In this document: positions 54,507 through 64,000 of the stretch, in pieces
How the letters are laid out: each line of letters starts with the position of its first letter
Numbering within the stretch: position 1 is the first letter of the stretch
Source: Musa acuminata AAA Group
Taxonomy: Eukaryota > Streptophyta > Magnoliopsida > Zingiberales > Musaceae
Length of the DNA stretch: 64,000 nucleotides
NCBI RefSeq assembly: GCF_036884655.1
Contig: NC_088345.1
Coordinates: 29,207,001-29,271,000 of the forward strand
Reading direction: 5' to 3'
Made by a program: the position numbers and the translations under genes
The notes under the pieces: model-generated
Databases searched by the model: none
What the model was told of the DNA's origin: nothing
What the model saw: the letters and a program-made list of their open reading frames with translations, nothing else

Positions 54507-56070
54507 TTGGCTTACTCCGGCATGCAAGAGGGTCACTCTATTACATGTCTGCCTATATTTAATGGGCCGGATTACATGTATTGGAAGACTCGTATGAGGA
54601 TCTTCCTTATTTCCATGGATTTTGAGCATTAGAATATTATCGAAAATAGATTTCAAAAATCTTCTCTTCTGATGAACGAATGGAATGAATCAGAGAAGAA
54701 GGTTTTTGCTTTAAACGCCAAGGCTATGAATGCCTTATTTTGTGCACTTGACAAAAATGAATTTAATCGCGTTTCGATTTGTGATTCGACTTTTGATATT
54801 TGGAGAACTCTTGAGGTCACTCATGAAGGCACTAGCCAAGTGAAAGAGTCCAAAATCAACATTCTTGTGCATTCTTAAGAACTTTTTCGGATGAAACCAA
54901 GTGAGTCCATCGGAGACATGTACACCCGTTTCATGGATGTCATCAATGGACTCAAAGCTCTTGGTAAAGGTTCTTCTAACTTTGAACTAGCAACTAAAAT
55001 TTTAAGATCTCTTCCAAAGAGTTGGAATTCAAAAGTTACGGCCATTCAAGAGGTCAAGGACCATAAAACATTTCCTCTCGAAGAACTTATTGAGTCTCTA
55101 ATGACCTACGAAATGACGTGTCATGCTCATGAAGAGCTCGAGAACCCCCTTCCAATGAACAGGAAGGATATGACACTTAGAACACAAGAAGACCACTTGA
55201 AAGGAACATCAAGTGATGAGGACAGTGACGATGACATTGCACTTTTAACTCAAAAATTTAAAAAATTTATAAGAAAGAACAAATTTAAAAATGACACCAA
55301 AAACAAACTTGAACATAAAAAGGGCCAAGTAATATACTACAAATACAAGAAGCCGGGGCACTTCAAAAATGAATGCCCCAAACCAAGAAGAAGCAACCGA
55401 AGGAGAAGAAAGCTTTAAAAGCGACTTGGGACGACTCAAGTGATTCCGAGAATGAAGAAGCTAGCAACAAAGAGGAGGCAAACTTCGCACTAATGGCTTT
55501 AGGAGGAGAGGTATGTGATTTAATTAATGAAGATTTATCTTTCGATGAACTTTCTATCACTTTTCATGAATTATTTGATGAGTGTAGAACTATTAGTAAG
55601 AAGTTCAATCTATTAAAGAAAGAGCATGCCTTACTACAAAATAAGCTTGATAGTCTTCAAACTCCTCCATGCTCTAAGTGTGAATACTTAGAAGCAATAA
55701 AAAATGAGAATTTGCTATTTAAGGAGACCTTAAACAAGTTTAAGATTGGTAGCAAAGGCTTGGACAGGATCTTTGCAAACAAGGGTCACGTCGCAAATAG
55801 AAGTGGAATTGGTTTTGTGAGAGGATCTCACCAAAATCATATCACCTTTATTAAAGGACCCACATTACATGTTTCACCTCATTTGAAATATAACTTTTGT
55901 TGTAAATCCGGACATGTTATTTACAAATGTCCATTTAGGAAAATTAGTCTAAGTTGATATGGGTTCCTAAAGGAACTATAAATAATTCAATGATGAATGA
56001 CAAAATTAGTAGATCAATTTTTGAGGCACCCAAAATCAAATGGGAACCTAAAAACCATCCTCTTTTGTAG
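54507..56070 (+). pseudogene. Element E gag (broken)
   Basis: The start codon is TTG instead of ATG (54507-54509). Recognisable segments: YWKTRMRIFLISMDF, KKVFALNAKAMNALFCALDKN, WRTLEVTHEGTSQ, TAA at 54876-54878, then MKPSESIGDMYTRFMDVING, ILRSLPKSWNSKVTAIQEVK. The first knuckle reads YYKYKKPGHFKNEC, two Cys ligands replaced by Tyr. A frameshift near 55375 moves the rest to the frame 55373-55957 (TWDDSSDSENEE, FHELFDECRTISKKF, NFCCKSGHVIYKC). Another shift near 55955 precedes NHPLL and the TAG at 56068-56070. Confidence 0.83.
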
Positions 56071-59000
56071 ACAAACTCACAAGCTAGAAGCAAGAGATGG
56101 TATCTTGATAGTCGATACTCAAGGTACATGACCGAAGATCCATCTCATTTCTCTATGCTCATTAGCAAAGAAGAAGGGTATGTCACCTTCGGAGACAACA
56201 ACAAAGGTAAAATCATTGGCCAAAGAACCATAGGTAACAAATCAAGTTTTTCAATTCATGATGTGTTGCTAGTTGATGGATTAAAACATAATCTCTTAAG
56301 CATTAGTCAATTATGCAATAAAGGTTACATCGTTAGATTTGAATATAATGTATGCATTATTGAAAAACCAAACAATAACATATCAATGATTGTCTTAAAA
56401 TAAAATAATGTCTACACTATCAACCTTGATGAACTTAGTAATGAAATGTGCTTTTCCGCTTTAAATGATGATGCTTGGCTTTGGCATGGGAGATTAGGCA
56501 ATGCAAGTATGAAACTAATATCTAAGATTTCATCTAGAGAGTTAGTATGAGAGATTCCCAATATGAAGTTTGTTAAGGGCAAAGTGTGTGATGCTTGTCA
56601 ACTAGAAAAACAAATAAAAACTAATTTCAAACTAAAAAATCAAATTAGCATCACTAGACCATTGCAATTGATCCATTTGGACTTATTTGGACCAATTGAC
56701 ACAACGAGTCTAGGAGGAAGCAAATATGCCTTCGTAATTATAGATGACTATAGTAGATACACTTGGACCTATTTCTTAGCTCACAAAAGTGATTGTTTCA
56801 AATGTTTTTCTAAATTTTGTAAACTTACTCAAAACGAAAAAGGCTTCATGATTTCATTAATTCAGAGTGATTACAATGGTGAATTTCAAAATCATGACTT
56901 CCAAAGTTTTTGTGAATCTAATGGATATAACCACAACTTCTCCACTTCGAGAAATCCTCAACAAAATGGGGTAGTTGAAAGAAAAATAGAAATTTATAAA
57001 AAATAATAAGAACCATGTTAAATAAACATAGTCTACCTAAGTATTTTTAGGCCGAAGCCGTTCATACAGCTTGCTATGTCATGAATAGGGTTCTAATAAG
57101 ACCATCTCTATCAAAAACTCCCTATGAATTATGGAATAACAAAAAACTAAGTGTTTCTTATTTTAAAGTTTTTAAAGTTTTCAATTGCAAATGCTTTATT
57201 TTGAATGAAAATGATGCCTTAGGAAAATTTGATGCTAAATCCGATTAAGGCATCTTTCTTAGTTACTCTTTTGTTTCTAAGGCTTTTCATGTTTTTAACA
57301 AAAGAACCTTAGTTATAGAAGAGTCTATTCATATAGTTTTTAATAAAATTTCCAAGTTAAAGAAAATTGATTTTGATGATGATCTTGGTTTTGATAATTT
57401 GAATTTAAATGAACCCCCTCCTCAAAATAGCAACTTGGATGCATCTTCTACCGAAATTTTCTTACTCAAGGAATGGAAGTATGTAGATGCTCATCCAAAG
57501 GAGCTAATTATAGGAGATACATCAAAAGGGGTTCAAACTCATTCTTCCTTTAAGAATTTTTCTGCTAACGCCACCTTCCTTTCTCAAATTGAACCTAAAT
57601 GCATTGACGAAGCCTTGAAAGATGATTCATGGGTTATTGCAATGCAAGAGAAATTGAACCAATGTGAGAGGAATGAGGTATGAAAGCTTGTTCCTAGACC
57701 TAGTGACCATTTAGTCTTTGATACTATATGGATCTTTAGAAATAAGCAAGATGAATGTGGTATTATGGTTAGAAACAAGGCTAGACTAGTGGCCAAAGGT
57801 TTCAACCAAGAAGAAGGTATCGACTACGAAGAGACCTTCGCTCCTATGGCAAGATTAGAAGCCATTAGGATACTCCTTGCCTATGCTAGTAGTAATGATT
57901 TTAAACTATTTCAAATGGATGTCAAAAGTGCTTTCTTGAATGATTTTATTTCTGAAGAAGTGTATGTTAAACAACCTCCCAGATTTAAAAATTCTCTTCT
58001 TCCTAATCATGTATTTAAATTGACTAAAGCTCTCTATGGCTTAAAACAAGCTCCTAGAGCTTGGTATGAAAGGCTTAGTTCCTTTCTTATTTTAAATAAT
58101 TTTACAAAAGGCAAGGTTGATACTACAATGTTTATCAAATATTTTAAAAATAATTTTTTTATTATTCAAATTTATGTTGATGATATTATTTTTTGTTCTT
58201 CAGATGAATCACTATGTGAATCATTTGCCAAATGTATGAGTCATGAATTTGAAATGAGCTTAATGGGAGAATTAACCTTCTCTTTAGGATTGCAAATTAA
58301 ACAACTTAGTAATGGTATATTTCTTAATCAATCTAAATATGCATTAGAATTGTTAAAATGATTTAACATGGATGGTTCAAAAGCTATAAACACTCCTATG
58401 AGTAACTCTACTAAGTTAGACATGGATGAAAGCGGTGAAAGCTTTGATCAAAAAACGTATAGGGGAATGATTGGTCATTTACTTTACCTCACCGTAACTA
58501 GACCGGATATCATGTTTAGTGTAAGACTTTGTGCTAGGATTCAAACTAATCCTAAATTGTCTCATCTTAAAAGTGTTAAAAGAATCATTAGATATCTTAA
58601 AGGAACTCCTAATTTAGGATCATGGTATCCAAAATCCAATAATTTTGATTTAATAACTTATGCAGATGCCGATTTTAGTGGATGTAGGATAGATAAAAAA
58701 AGCACATCCGGAACATGTCAATTTTTAGGACATGCACTTATTTCTTGGAATTCCAAGAAATAAAATTCGGTTGCACTATCTACGGTATAAGCCAAATATA
58801 TAGCTGCAAGTGCATGTTGTGCATAAGTTGTTTGGATAAAAAATACGTTGGAAGACTATCGAATTTACTTAAAGAACATTCCCATAAAATGTGATAATAC
58901 AAGTGTTATTTGTCTAACCAAAAATCTAATTCAACACTCTAGAACTAAGCATATTGACATTAGGCATCACTTTACATGAGATCATATCAATAATAATAAT

Positions 59001-59123
59001 GTCATTCTAGAATTTATTGATACAAAGCATTAATTAGTGGACATTTTCATAAAAGCCTTAAATGAAGATCAATTTGACTTTATTAGAAGGGAATTAGGTC
59101 TGTTGAATTGTCCTTGTGAATGA
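56071..59123 (+). pseudogene. Element E pol: PR-INT-RT-RNase H (broken)
   Basis: Protease active site is altered to LDSRYSRYM (DSGCSRHM expected). Integrase (56563-57006) has HLDLFGP and IDDYSRY, but the second catalytic segment reads QSDYNGEF. RT contains [28 protein letters not shown] (about 58173) and TRPDIMFSV. RNase H is split by stops after SWNSKK at 58761-58763. More than ten stops and frameshifts occur, among them 56401, 57004, 57247, 57681, 58359 and 58782. Final TGA at 59121-59123. The most decayed SIRE copy in the window. Confidence 0.85.
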
Positions 59124-59312
59124 GCTTGATTGTATATATTTTTTGAAAATTTTTCATCCTCTTTTCGATTTTCATGGATTTGACTTCTTTCTTTTCGATT
59201 TTGAATGACATCTTAAAGAGTGATCCAAGACACTATCCTACCTTAAATCAAACACATTAAAACTTCTGAAAACAAAAATAAAAAAATTTATTTTTTAATT
59301 TTCCCAATAGTG

Positions 59313-59343
59313 GCACCGCCAGAACCGACAGTAGCACCGCCCG
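59313..59343 (+). repeat. GC boxes in the post-pol region of element E
   Basis: GTGGCACCGCCAG and AGCACCGCCCG match 7440-7475 of element B, showing that these boxes also sit downstream of pol in this subfamily, outside the LTR. Confidence 0.65.
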
Positions 59344-59838
59344 TGTTAGGATCGGAGCGGCACTAAGAGGGGGGGGTGAATTAGTGCAGCGGATAAAAAC
59401 TTCGATTTTAATCAAAATCTTTCGTACGTTAAGAACGAAACTTGAGAAATTTAACTTGAAGGCGTATTCTTGAAGTTGCGCAATAGGAGTAATAAGGAAC
59501 TAAAGCAGTAAGAAGATTTGCAGTAATGTAAATGACAATAATAAAGAGCAAACCAGAGATTACGCCGATTTTTAGAGTGGTTCGGTCAAATGACCTACTC
59601 CACTTGCGAGGCCCCTCTTCGATGAGGCTCCCACCTTCCACTAGCAAGTCTCTTGAAATGGAAGGGTAAACACCCCTCTTACAACCTTTTACAAGCAGCT
59701 CAACCTCTTACAAATTTTCAATAAGAAAGGAGGAGAACTCTCTAGCAAATTGAAAACAAGACTTCTAAGACTTTCTAAGACTTTTCTCTCAATCAAAATG
59801 CTTCTCAAAAGTTGTAACCTCAGTTGAGATTAGAGGGG

Positions 59839-59846
59839 TATTTATA
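59839..59846 (-). promoter_or_regulatory. TATA box of LTR F
   Basis: TATAAATA on the minus strand, 65 to 210 bp downstream (in element sense) of the GC box array. Confidence 0.65.
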
Positions 59847-59910
59847 GGCCTCAAGAGGATTCAAATTTTGGGTTTCAAAATTTGAATTCTTTTAGGGTTC
59901 CCGGTGCTGG

Positions 59911-60053
59911 AGGTTCCACCGCCCAGCCAGGCGGTGCCACCGCCCAGCACTCGGGTACTGGGCGGTGCCACCGCCCAGCCAGGAGGTGTCACCGCCCAGC
60001 ACTCGGGTGCTGGGCGGTTCCACCGCCCAACTAGGCGGTGCCACCGCCTACAG
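59911..60053 (-). repeat. GC box array of LTR F
   Basis: Six boxes of the form GGCGGTGCCACCGCC, alternating with CAGCACTCGGGTGCTG inverted repeats. The sharpest example of the family-wide box arrays; long stretches can fold into stable hairpins. Confidence 0.8.
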
Positions 60054-60620
60054 TGATTTCAGCCCAACTACAGTGTTTTCAGCCACTAGTTGGGCTTCAA
60101 TCTTGGCTCTCTAGTTCGCTGGTTTAGCTTAATTTTTAGCCTAAACCAACTCTGACTTTGGGCCCAGTTGGCCCCTAACCAGGATATAGGATTATCTCTT
60201 AATCCTAATCCTAATTACAAGTGGACTACATAACCAAAACACATCCTAAGCAAATTTTCAACCGCGAACGTCGAGTCTTGTTCCGGCGAGCTTTCCGACG
60301 AACTTCTTCCGACGGACACCCTGCAAGCTCCCAATCTTTGTGATGACTTTTAACGAGTAGCCGAGCCTTCTCGGTGATCTCCGCGAGCCTCCGACGATTT
60401 CTTCGGCGAACTTCCGACACGTTCCCGATTTCTTCTCGGATGGTTCCGGCAGCATCTCCGATGATTCTTCGGTCTCTTAAACGTCCATCGAGCTCGACTC
60501 CGGTATCCTTGCTTTATGTTTTCTGGTTATCGTAGTTAATCCTGCACACTTAACTCAATAATATGGATTAGATCAATTAACCCACCAATTGATTATATCA
60601 TCAAAATCCGAGATTCAACA

Positions 60621-61705
60621 ATCTCCCCCTTTTTGATGATGACAATCAATTGATGACGGAGTTAAACATAACTCCCCCTATCTATATGCCATATTATGAG
60701 AAGATAAAAAAAAAACACTTGAATTCCATCCCATTGGATTCAAGCATAACCCGATAAGTTCTAATCGTAGAACTCTATCGTTATCCTCATTAAACAATAG
60801 TAAGTACGAAACTTTGATGAAAATCTTTTTCAAGTCGAAAGATAAGAGACAAATTTTACTATGACAAGAGATAAAGATTTTCAACTTGAATTGCATGATT
60901 ATACATTTTAGACATGCATTCAATATGATCAATCAATCTTACGATATTTTCAAGGATTTTGCAAGGCATATAAGATAATCATCGATCGATCACTTTTCTC
61001 AAGGATTTTGCAATTCATATTTTGTCATGCTATTAAGAATGATATAAGTCATCACTTTTCTCCCCCTTTGTCATCAACAAAAAGGAAAATGAGACTTGAA
61101 GCACATATTTTGTCATACAACGATTTTATCATTGAAAATTAAGTATGCAAAAATATTTACGCAGAGTTCATTTTAGAGGAAAATTCAGCATGCATTCATA
61201 TTATCTAATCTCTTCTTTCTATGAATAATAGAAATTGTAGATGTATAAGAGAGAGATTGGGATAAAAAATTCAAGTAGTAATTTCACGAAGTCAAGATCA
61301 TAATTCGAATACAAACTCATTCAAATCGTCAAATTCATGAAAATCTCAACATTACTTTTTAATCATCACATAAGGCATTTAAAGAATTTTTGAAACATAG
61401 GAGAATGATGAATTTAAGCATACAATGTTTCAATCAAATTCAAGTCATGAATGCCAATACTTTCATATTTGTAAGTATCAATTCATGAATGCCAAGTGAT
61501 ATTATTTGTGATTCCAATTTTGCAAGATCAAGATTATGATTTAGATAAAACTTATTTAAATCAAATCGCTAACTTGAAATTCATAATCAAGTCATCAAAG
61601 TCGATTTCGAGATTTCACAACATGTCATATGGAATTTGAAGGAGAATGAGAGATGGAAAGAAGATGAAAAACTTTACGGAAAATCCAATCAAACAAGTTT
61701 ATTGT
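60621..61705 (-). other. Element F 3' region
   Basis: Noncoding AT-rich sequence of about 1.1 kb between pol and 3' LTR. A second polypurine complement CTCCCCCTTTGTCATCAAC occurs near 61060-61078. No envelope-like or coiled-coil frame. Confidence 0.75.
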
Positions 61706-64000
61706 TTAGGGACAATTTAACATACCTAATTTCCTTCTAATGAATTCAAATTGGTCTTCATTCAAAGCTTTTGTAAATATATCTGCTAATTGATGCTTTG
61801 TGTCAATGAATTCTAGAACAACATCATTGTTAAAAACATGATTGCGTATGAAATGATGCCTAACGTCGATGTGCTTAGTTCTAGAGTGCTGAATTGGATT
61901 TTTAGTAAGGCATATGGCACTAGTATTATCACATTTTATGGGAATATTTTTAAAGTGAATTCCATAGTCTTCTAATGTATTTTTCATCCAAATTACTTGT
62001 GCACAACATGCACTTGCAGCAATGTATTCGGCTTCCGCCGTAGATAGTGCGACTGAATTTTGTTTCTTAGAAGTCCAAGAAACAAGTGCATGTCCTAAAA
62101 ATTGGCATGTTCCGGATGTACTTTTTCTATCTATCCTGCATCCGCCAAAATCGGCATCTGCATAAGCTATTAGATCGAATTTTTCAGATTTTGGATACCA
62201 CAATCCTAAATTTGGAGTTCCTTTGAGATATCTAAATATTCTTTTAACACTCTTAAGATGAGATAATTTAGGATTAGATTGAAACCTAGCGCAAAGTCCT
62301 ACACTAAACATAATATCTGGTCTAGTCGCAGTGAGGTAGAGTAGACTACCTATCATTCCCCTATATGTTTTTTGATCGAAACTTTCACCATTTTCATCCA
62401 TATCTAACTTAGTCGTAGTACTCATAGGGGTGTTTATTGCTTTTGAATTATCCATGTTAAATCGTTTTAACAATTCTAATGTATATTTCGATTGGTTAAG
62501 AAATATACCATCACTAAGTTGTTTGATTTGTAATCCCAAAAAGAAAGTTAATTCACCCATTAAACTCATTTCAAATTCTAGACTCATACATTTGGCAAAT
62601 GATTCACATAGTGATTCATCCGAAGAGCCAAACACAATATCGTCAACATAAATTTGCACAATAAGAAAATTATTTTCAAAATGTTTAATAAACAATGTAG
62701 TATCAACCTTGCCTTTGGTAAAATTATTTAAAATAAGAAAGGAACTAAGCCTTTCATACCAAGCTCTAGGAGCTTGTTTTAAGCCATAGAGAGCTTTAGT
62801 CAATTTGAATACATGATTAGGAAGAAGAGAATTTTCAAATCCGGGAGGTTGTTCGACAAATATTTCTTCGGAAATAAAACCATTCAAGAAAGCACTTTTA
62901 ACATCCATTTGAAATAGTTTAAAATTATTACTACTAGCATAGGCAAGGAGCATCCTTATGGCTTCTAATCGAGCCACGGGAGCGAAGGTTTCATCGTAAT
63001 CGATACCTTCTTCTTGGTTGAAACCTTTGGCCACTAATCTAGCCTTGTTTCTAACCACGATACCATTTTCGTCTTGCTTGTTTCTAAAGACCCACTTAGT
63101 ACCTATGACTAAGTGGTCACTTGGTCTAGGAACAAGCTTCCATACCTCATTCCTCTCAAATTGGTTCAATTCTTCTTGCATTGCAATGATCCAAAAATCA
63201 TCTTTTAAGGCTTCGTCAATGCATTTAGGTTCAATTTGAGAAAGGAAAGCGGCGTTAGCACAGAAATTTTTGAAAGAAGAACGAGTTTGAACCCCTTTTG
63301 ATGTATCTCCTATAATTTGCTCTTTTGGATGAGCATCTACATACTTCCATTCTTTTGGTAAAGAAATTTCGGAAGAAGATGCATTCAAAAGGCTATTTTG
63401 AGGAGAGGGTTCATTTAAATTCAAATTATCAAAACCAAGATCATCATCAAAATCATTTTTCTTTAAATCGGAAATTTCATTAAAAACTACATGAATAGAC
63501 TCTTCAATTACTAAAGTTCTTTTATTAAAAACCCGAAAAGCTTTAGAAACGGAAGAGTAACCAAGAAAGATGCCTTCATCGGATTTAGCATCAAATTTTC
63601 CTAAAGCATCCCTTTCATTTAAAATAAAGCATTTACAACCAAAAACTTTAAAATAGGAGATGTTTGGTTTTTTGTTATTCCATAATTCATAGGGAGTTTT
63701 GGATAAGGATGGTCTTATTAGGACTCTATTCATGATGTAGCAAGCCGTATTTACGGCTTCGGCCCAAAAGTACTTAGGTAAACTATGTTCATTCAACATA
63801 GTTCTTGCCATTTCTTGTAGGTTTCTATTTTTCCTTTCAACTACTCCATTTTGTTGAGGATTTCTTGGAGTTGAGAAGTTGTGATTGTACCCATTACTTT
63901 CGCAAAAATTTTGAAAGTCACGGTTTTGGAATTCACCACCGTGATCACTCCGAATTGATGAAATCATGAAGCCTTTTTCATTTTGAGTGAGTTTACAAAA
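61706..64000 (-). CDS. Element F pol polyprotein (partial): INT-RT-RNase H
   Basis: Open frame from the right window edge to TAG at 61706-61708, more than 760 codons, no internal stop. The right end begins inside the integrase core ([19 protein letters not shown] with the catalytic Glu). Then come [39 protein letters not shown], active site [16 protein letters not shown], and RNase [27 protein letters not shown], ending MLNCP. The frame continues open to base 64000 ([11 protein letters not shown]). Nearly the same protein as element C. Protease and gag lie outside the window. Confidence 0.92.
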   Translation of the reverse strand, partial: FCKLTQNEKGFMISSIRSDHGGEFQNRDFQNFCESNGYNHNFSTPRNPQQNGVVERKNRNLQEMARTMLNEHSLPKYFWAEAVNTACYIMNRVLIRPSLSKTPYELWNNKKPNISYFKVFGCKCFILNERDALGKFDAKSDEGIFLGYSSVSKAFRVFNKRTLVIEESIHVVFNEISDLKKNDFDDDLGFDNLNLNEPSPQNSLLNASSSEISLPKEWKYVDAHPKEQIIGDTSKGVQTRSSFKNFCANAAFLSQIEPKCIDEALKDDFWIIAMQEELNQFERNEVWKLVPRPSDHLVIGTKWVFRNKQDENGIVVRNKARLVAKGFNQEEGIDYDETFAPVARLEAIRMLLAYASSNNFKLFQMDVKSAFLNGFISEEIFVEQPPGFENSLLPNHVFKLTKALYGLKQAPRAWYERLSSFLILNNFTKGKVDTTLFIKHFENNFLIVQIYVDDIVFGSSDESLCESFAKCMSLEFEMSLMGELTFFLGLQIKQLSDGIFLNQSKYTLELLKRFNMDNSKAINTPMSTTTKLDMDENGESFDQKTYRGMIGSLLYLTATRPDIMFSVGLCARFQSNPKLSHLKSVKRIFRYLKGTPNLGLWYPKSEKFDLIAYADADFGGCRIDRKSTSGTCQFLGHALVSWTSKKQNSVALSTAEAEYIAASACCAQVIWMKNTLEDYGIHFKNIPIKCDNTSAICLTKNPIQHSRTKHIDVRHHFIRNHVFNNDVVLEFIDTKHQLADIFTKALNEDQFEFIRRKLGMLNCP

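Larger units (their letters stand above)
54421..59343 (+). mobile_element. Element E: decayed SIRE-like Copia
   Basis: Only about 33 bp of 5' LTR remain (CCCCCCCCTCTTAATGTTGCTCCGATCCTAACA-like end, 54421-54453), followed by a mutated primer site (TAGTATCAGAGC). Gag, protease, integrase, RT and RNase H are all recognisable and closest to element B. The post-pol region matches B up to the GC box cluster, where element F is inserted at 59344. The 3' end is outside the window if it exists. Confidence 0.85.
59344..60620 (-). repeat. 3' LTR of element F
   Basis: TGTTAGGATCGGAGCGG to GAGATTCAACA on the plus strand. An 8-G tract lies at about 59370, TATA complement TATTTATA at 59839-59846, the GC box array at 59911-60053 and the CpG-rich degenerate repeat at about 60265-60500. 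Confidence 0.9.
59344..64000 (-). mobile_element. Element F: SIRE-like Copia, intact in the visible part
   Basis: 3' LTR 59344-60620, polypurine complement ATCTCCCCCTTTTTG at 60621, 3' region to 61705 and an uninterrupted pol frame from 61706 past the right edge. It is inserted in element E and its right end is outside the window. Intact pol and complete LTR termini (TG...CA) make it the best candidate here for a recently active copy. Confidence 0.88.

Overview
This window is plant nuclear DNA made almost entirely of LTR retrotransposons, many nested inside one another. The only host gene recognised is a broken cytochrome P450 of the CYP78A type, in pieces between about 11.26 and 23.36 kb. 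Its GC-rich coding sequence, the large number of SIRE/Maximus-type Copia elements and the tRNA-iMet type primer sites suggest a monocot. A member of the Zingiberales such as banana is my best guess, not a proof. I saw no bacterial, organellar, tRNA or rRNA gene and no CRISPR array.

Layout. 1-11256: a Tork-like Copia (A, + strand) whose left end lies outside the window. It is split by a complete SIRE-like Copia (B, 1297-9673, TSD gagaa), and its 3' LTR abuts the CYP78A fragment. 11257-23363: the CYP78A pseudogene, split by a minus-strand Copia (L, 11495-22096, TSD cgctg). L is itself split by a minus-strand Ty3/gypsy chromovirus-like element (M, 14920-20506, TSD gattt). 23618-27008: a TAR-like Copia (N, TSD ataat) just downstream of the P450. 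27.0-30.1 kb: low-copy-looking sequence, an orphan SIRE gag fragment, and unclassified AT-rich sequence holding eight exact 30-bp repeat units. 30141-42767: a gag-only SIRE-like element (H, TSD ctaag) containing a second gag-only element in the opposite orientation (I, 33062-40797, TSD gaaag), which contains a solo LTR (J, 35769-36993). 43399-50883: a minus-strand SIRE element (C) with an uninterrupted 993-codon pol frame. Its 3' LTR holds another solo LTR (G, 44385-45979). 50884-51583: a truncated gypsy related to M. 51584-54420: GC-rich sequence, then a decayed Copia leader, gag and protease (K). 54421-59343: a decayed SIRE element (E, + strand), cut by a minus-strand SIRE element (F, 59344 to the window end) whose visible pol is intact.

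How the parts relate. The SIRE-like elements share primer sites, polypurine tracts and U3 architecture. C and F carry intact pol sequence in this window and are plausible helpers for the gag-only elements H and I. Most breaks in the older copies are CAA, CAG, CGA or TGG codons turned into stops, the pattern expected from deamination of methylated cytosine in silenced repeats.

The points most worth checking are these: an in-frame TAG kept at the gag-pol border of three SIRE copies; arrays of near-palindromic GGCGGTGGCACCGCC boxes just upstream of the LTR TATA boxes; an open frame inside the U3 shared by several LTRs; the gag-only H/I family lacking its zinc knuckle; and a glutamine-rich coiled-coil frame downstream of pol in B.
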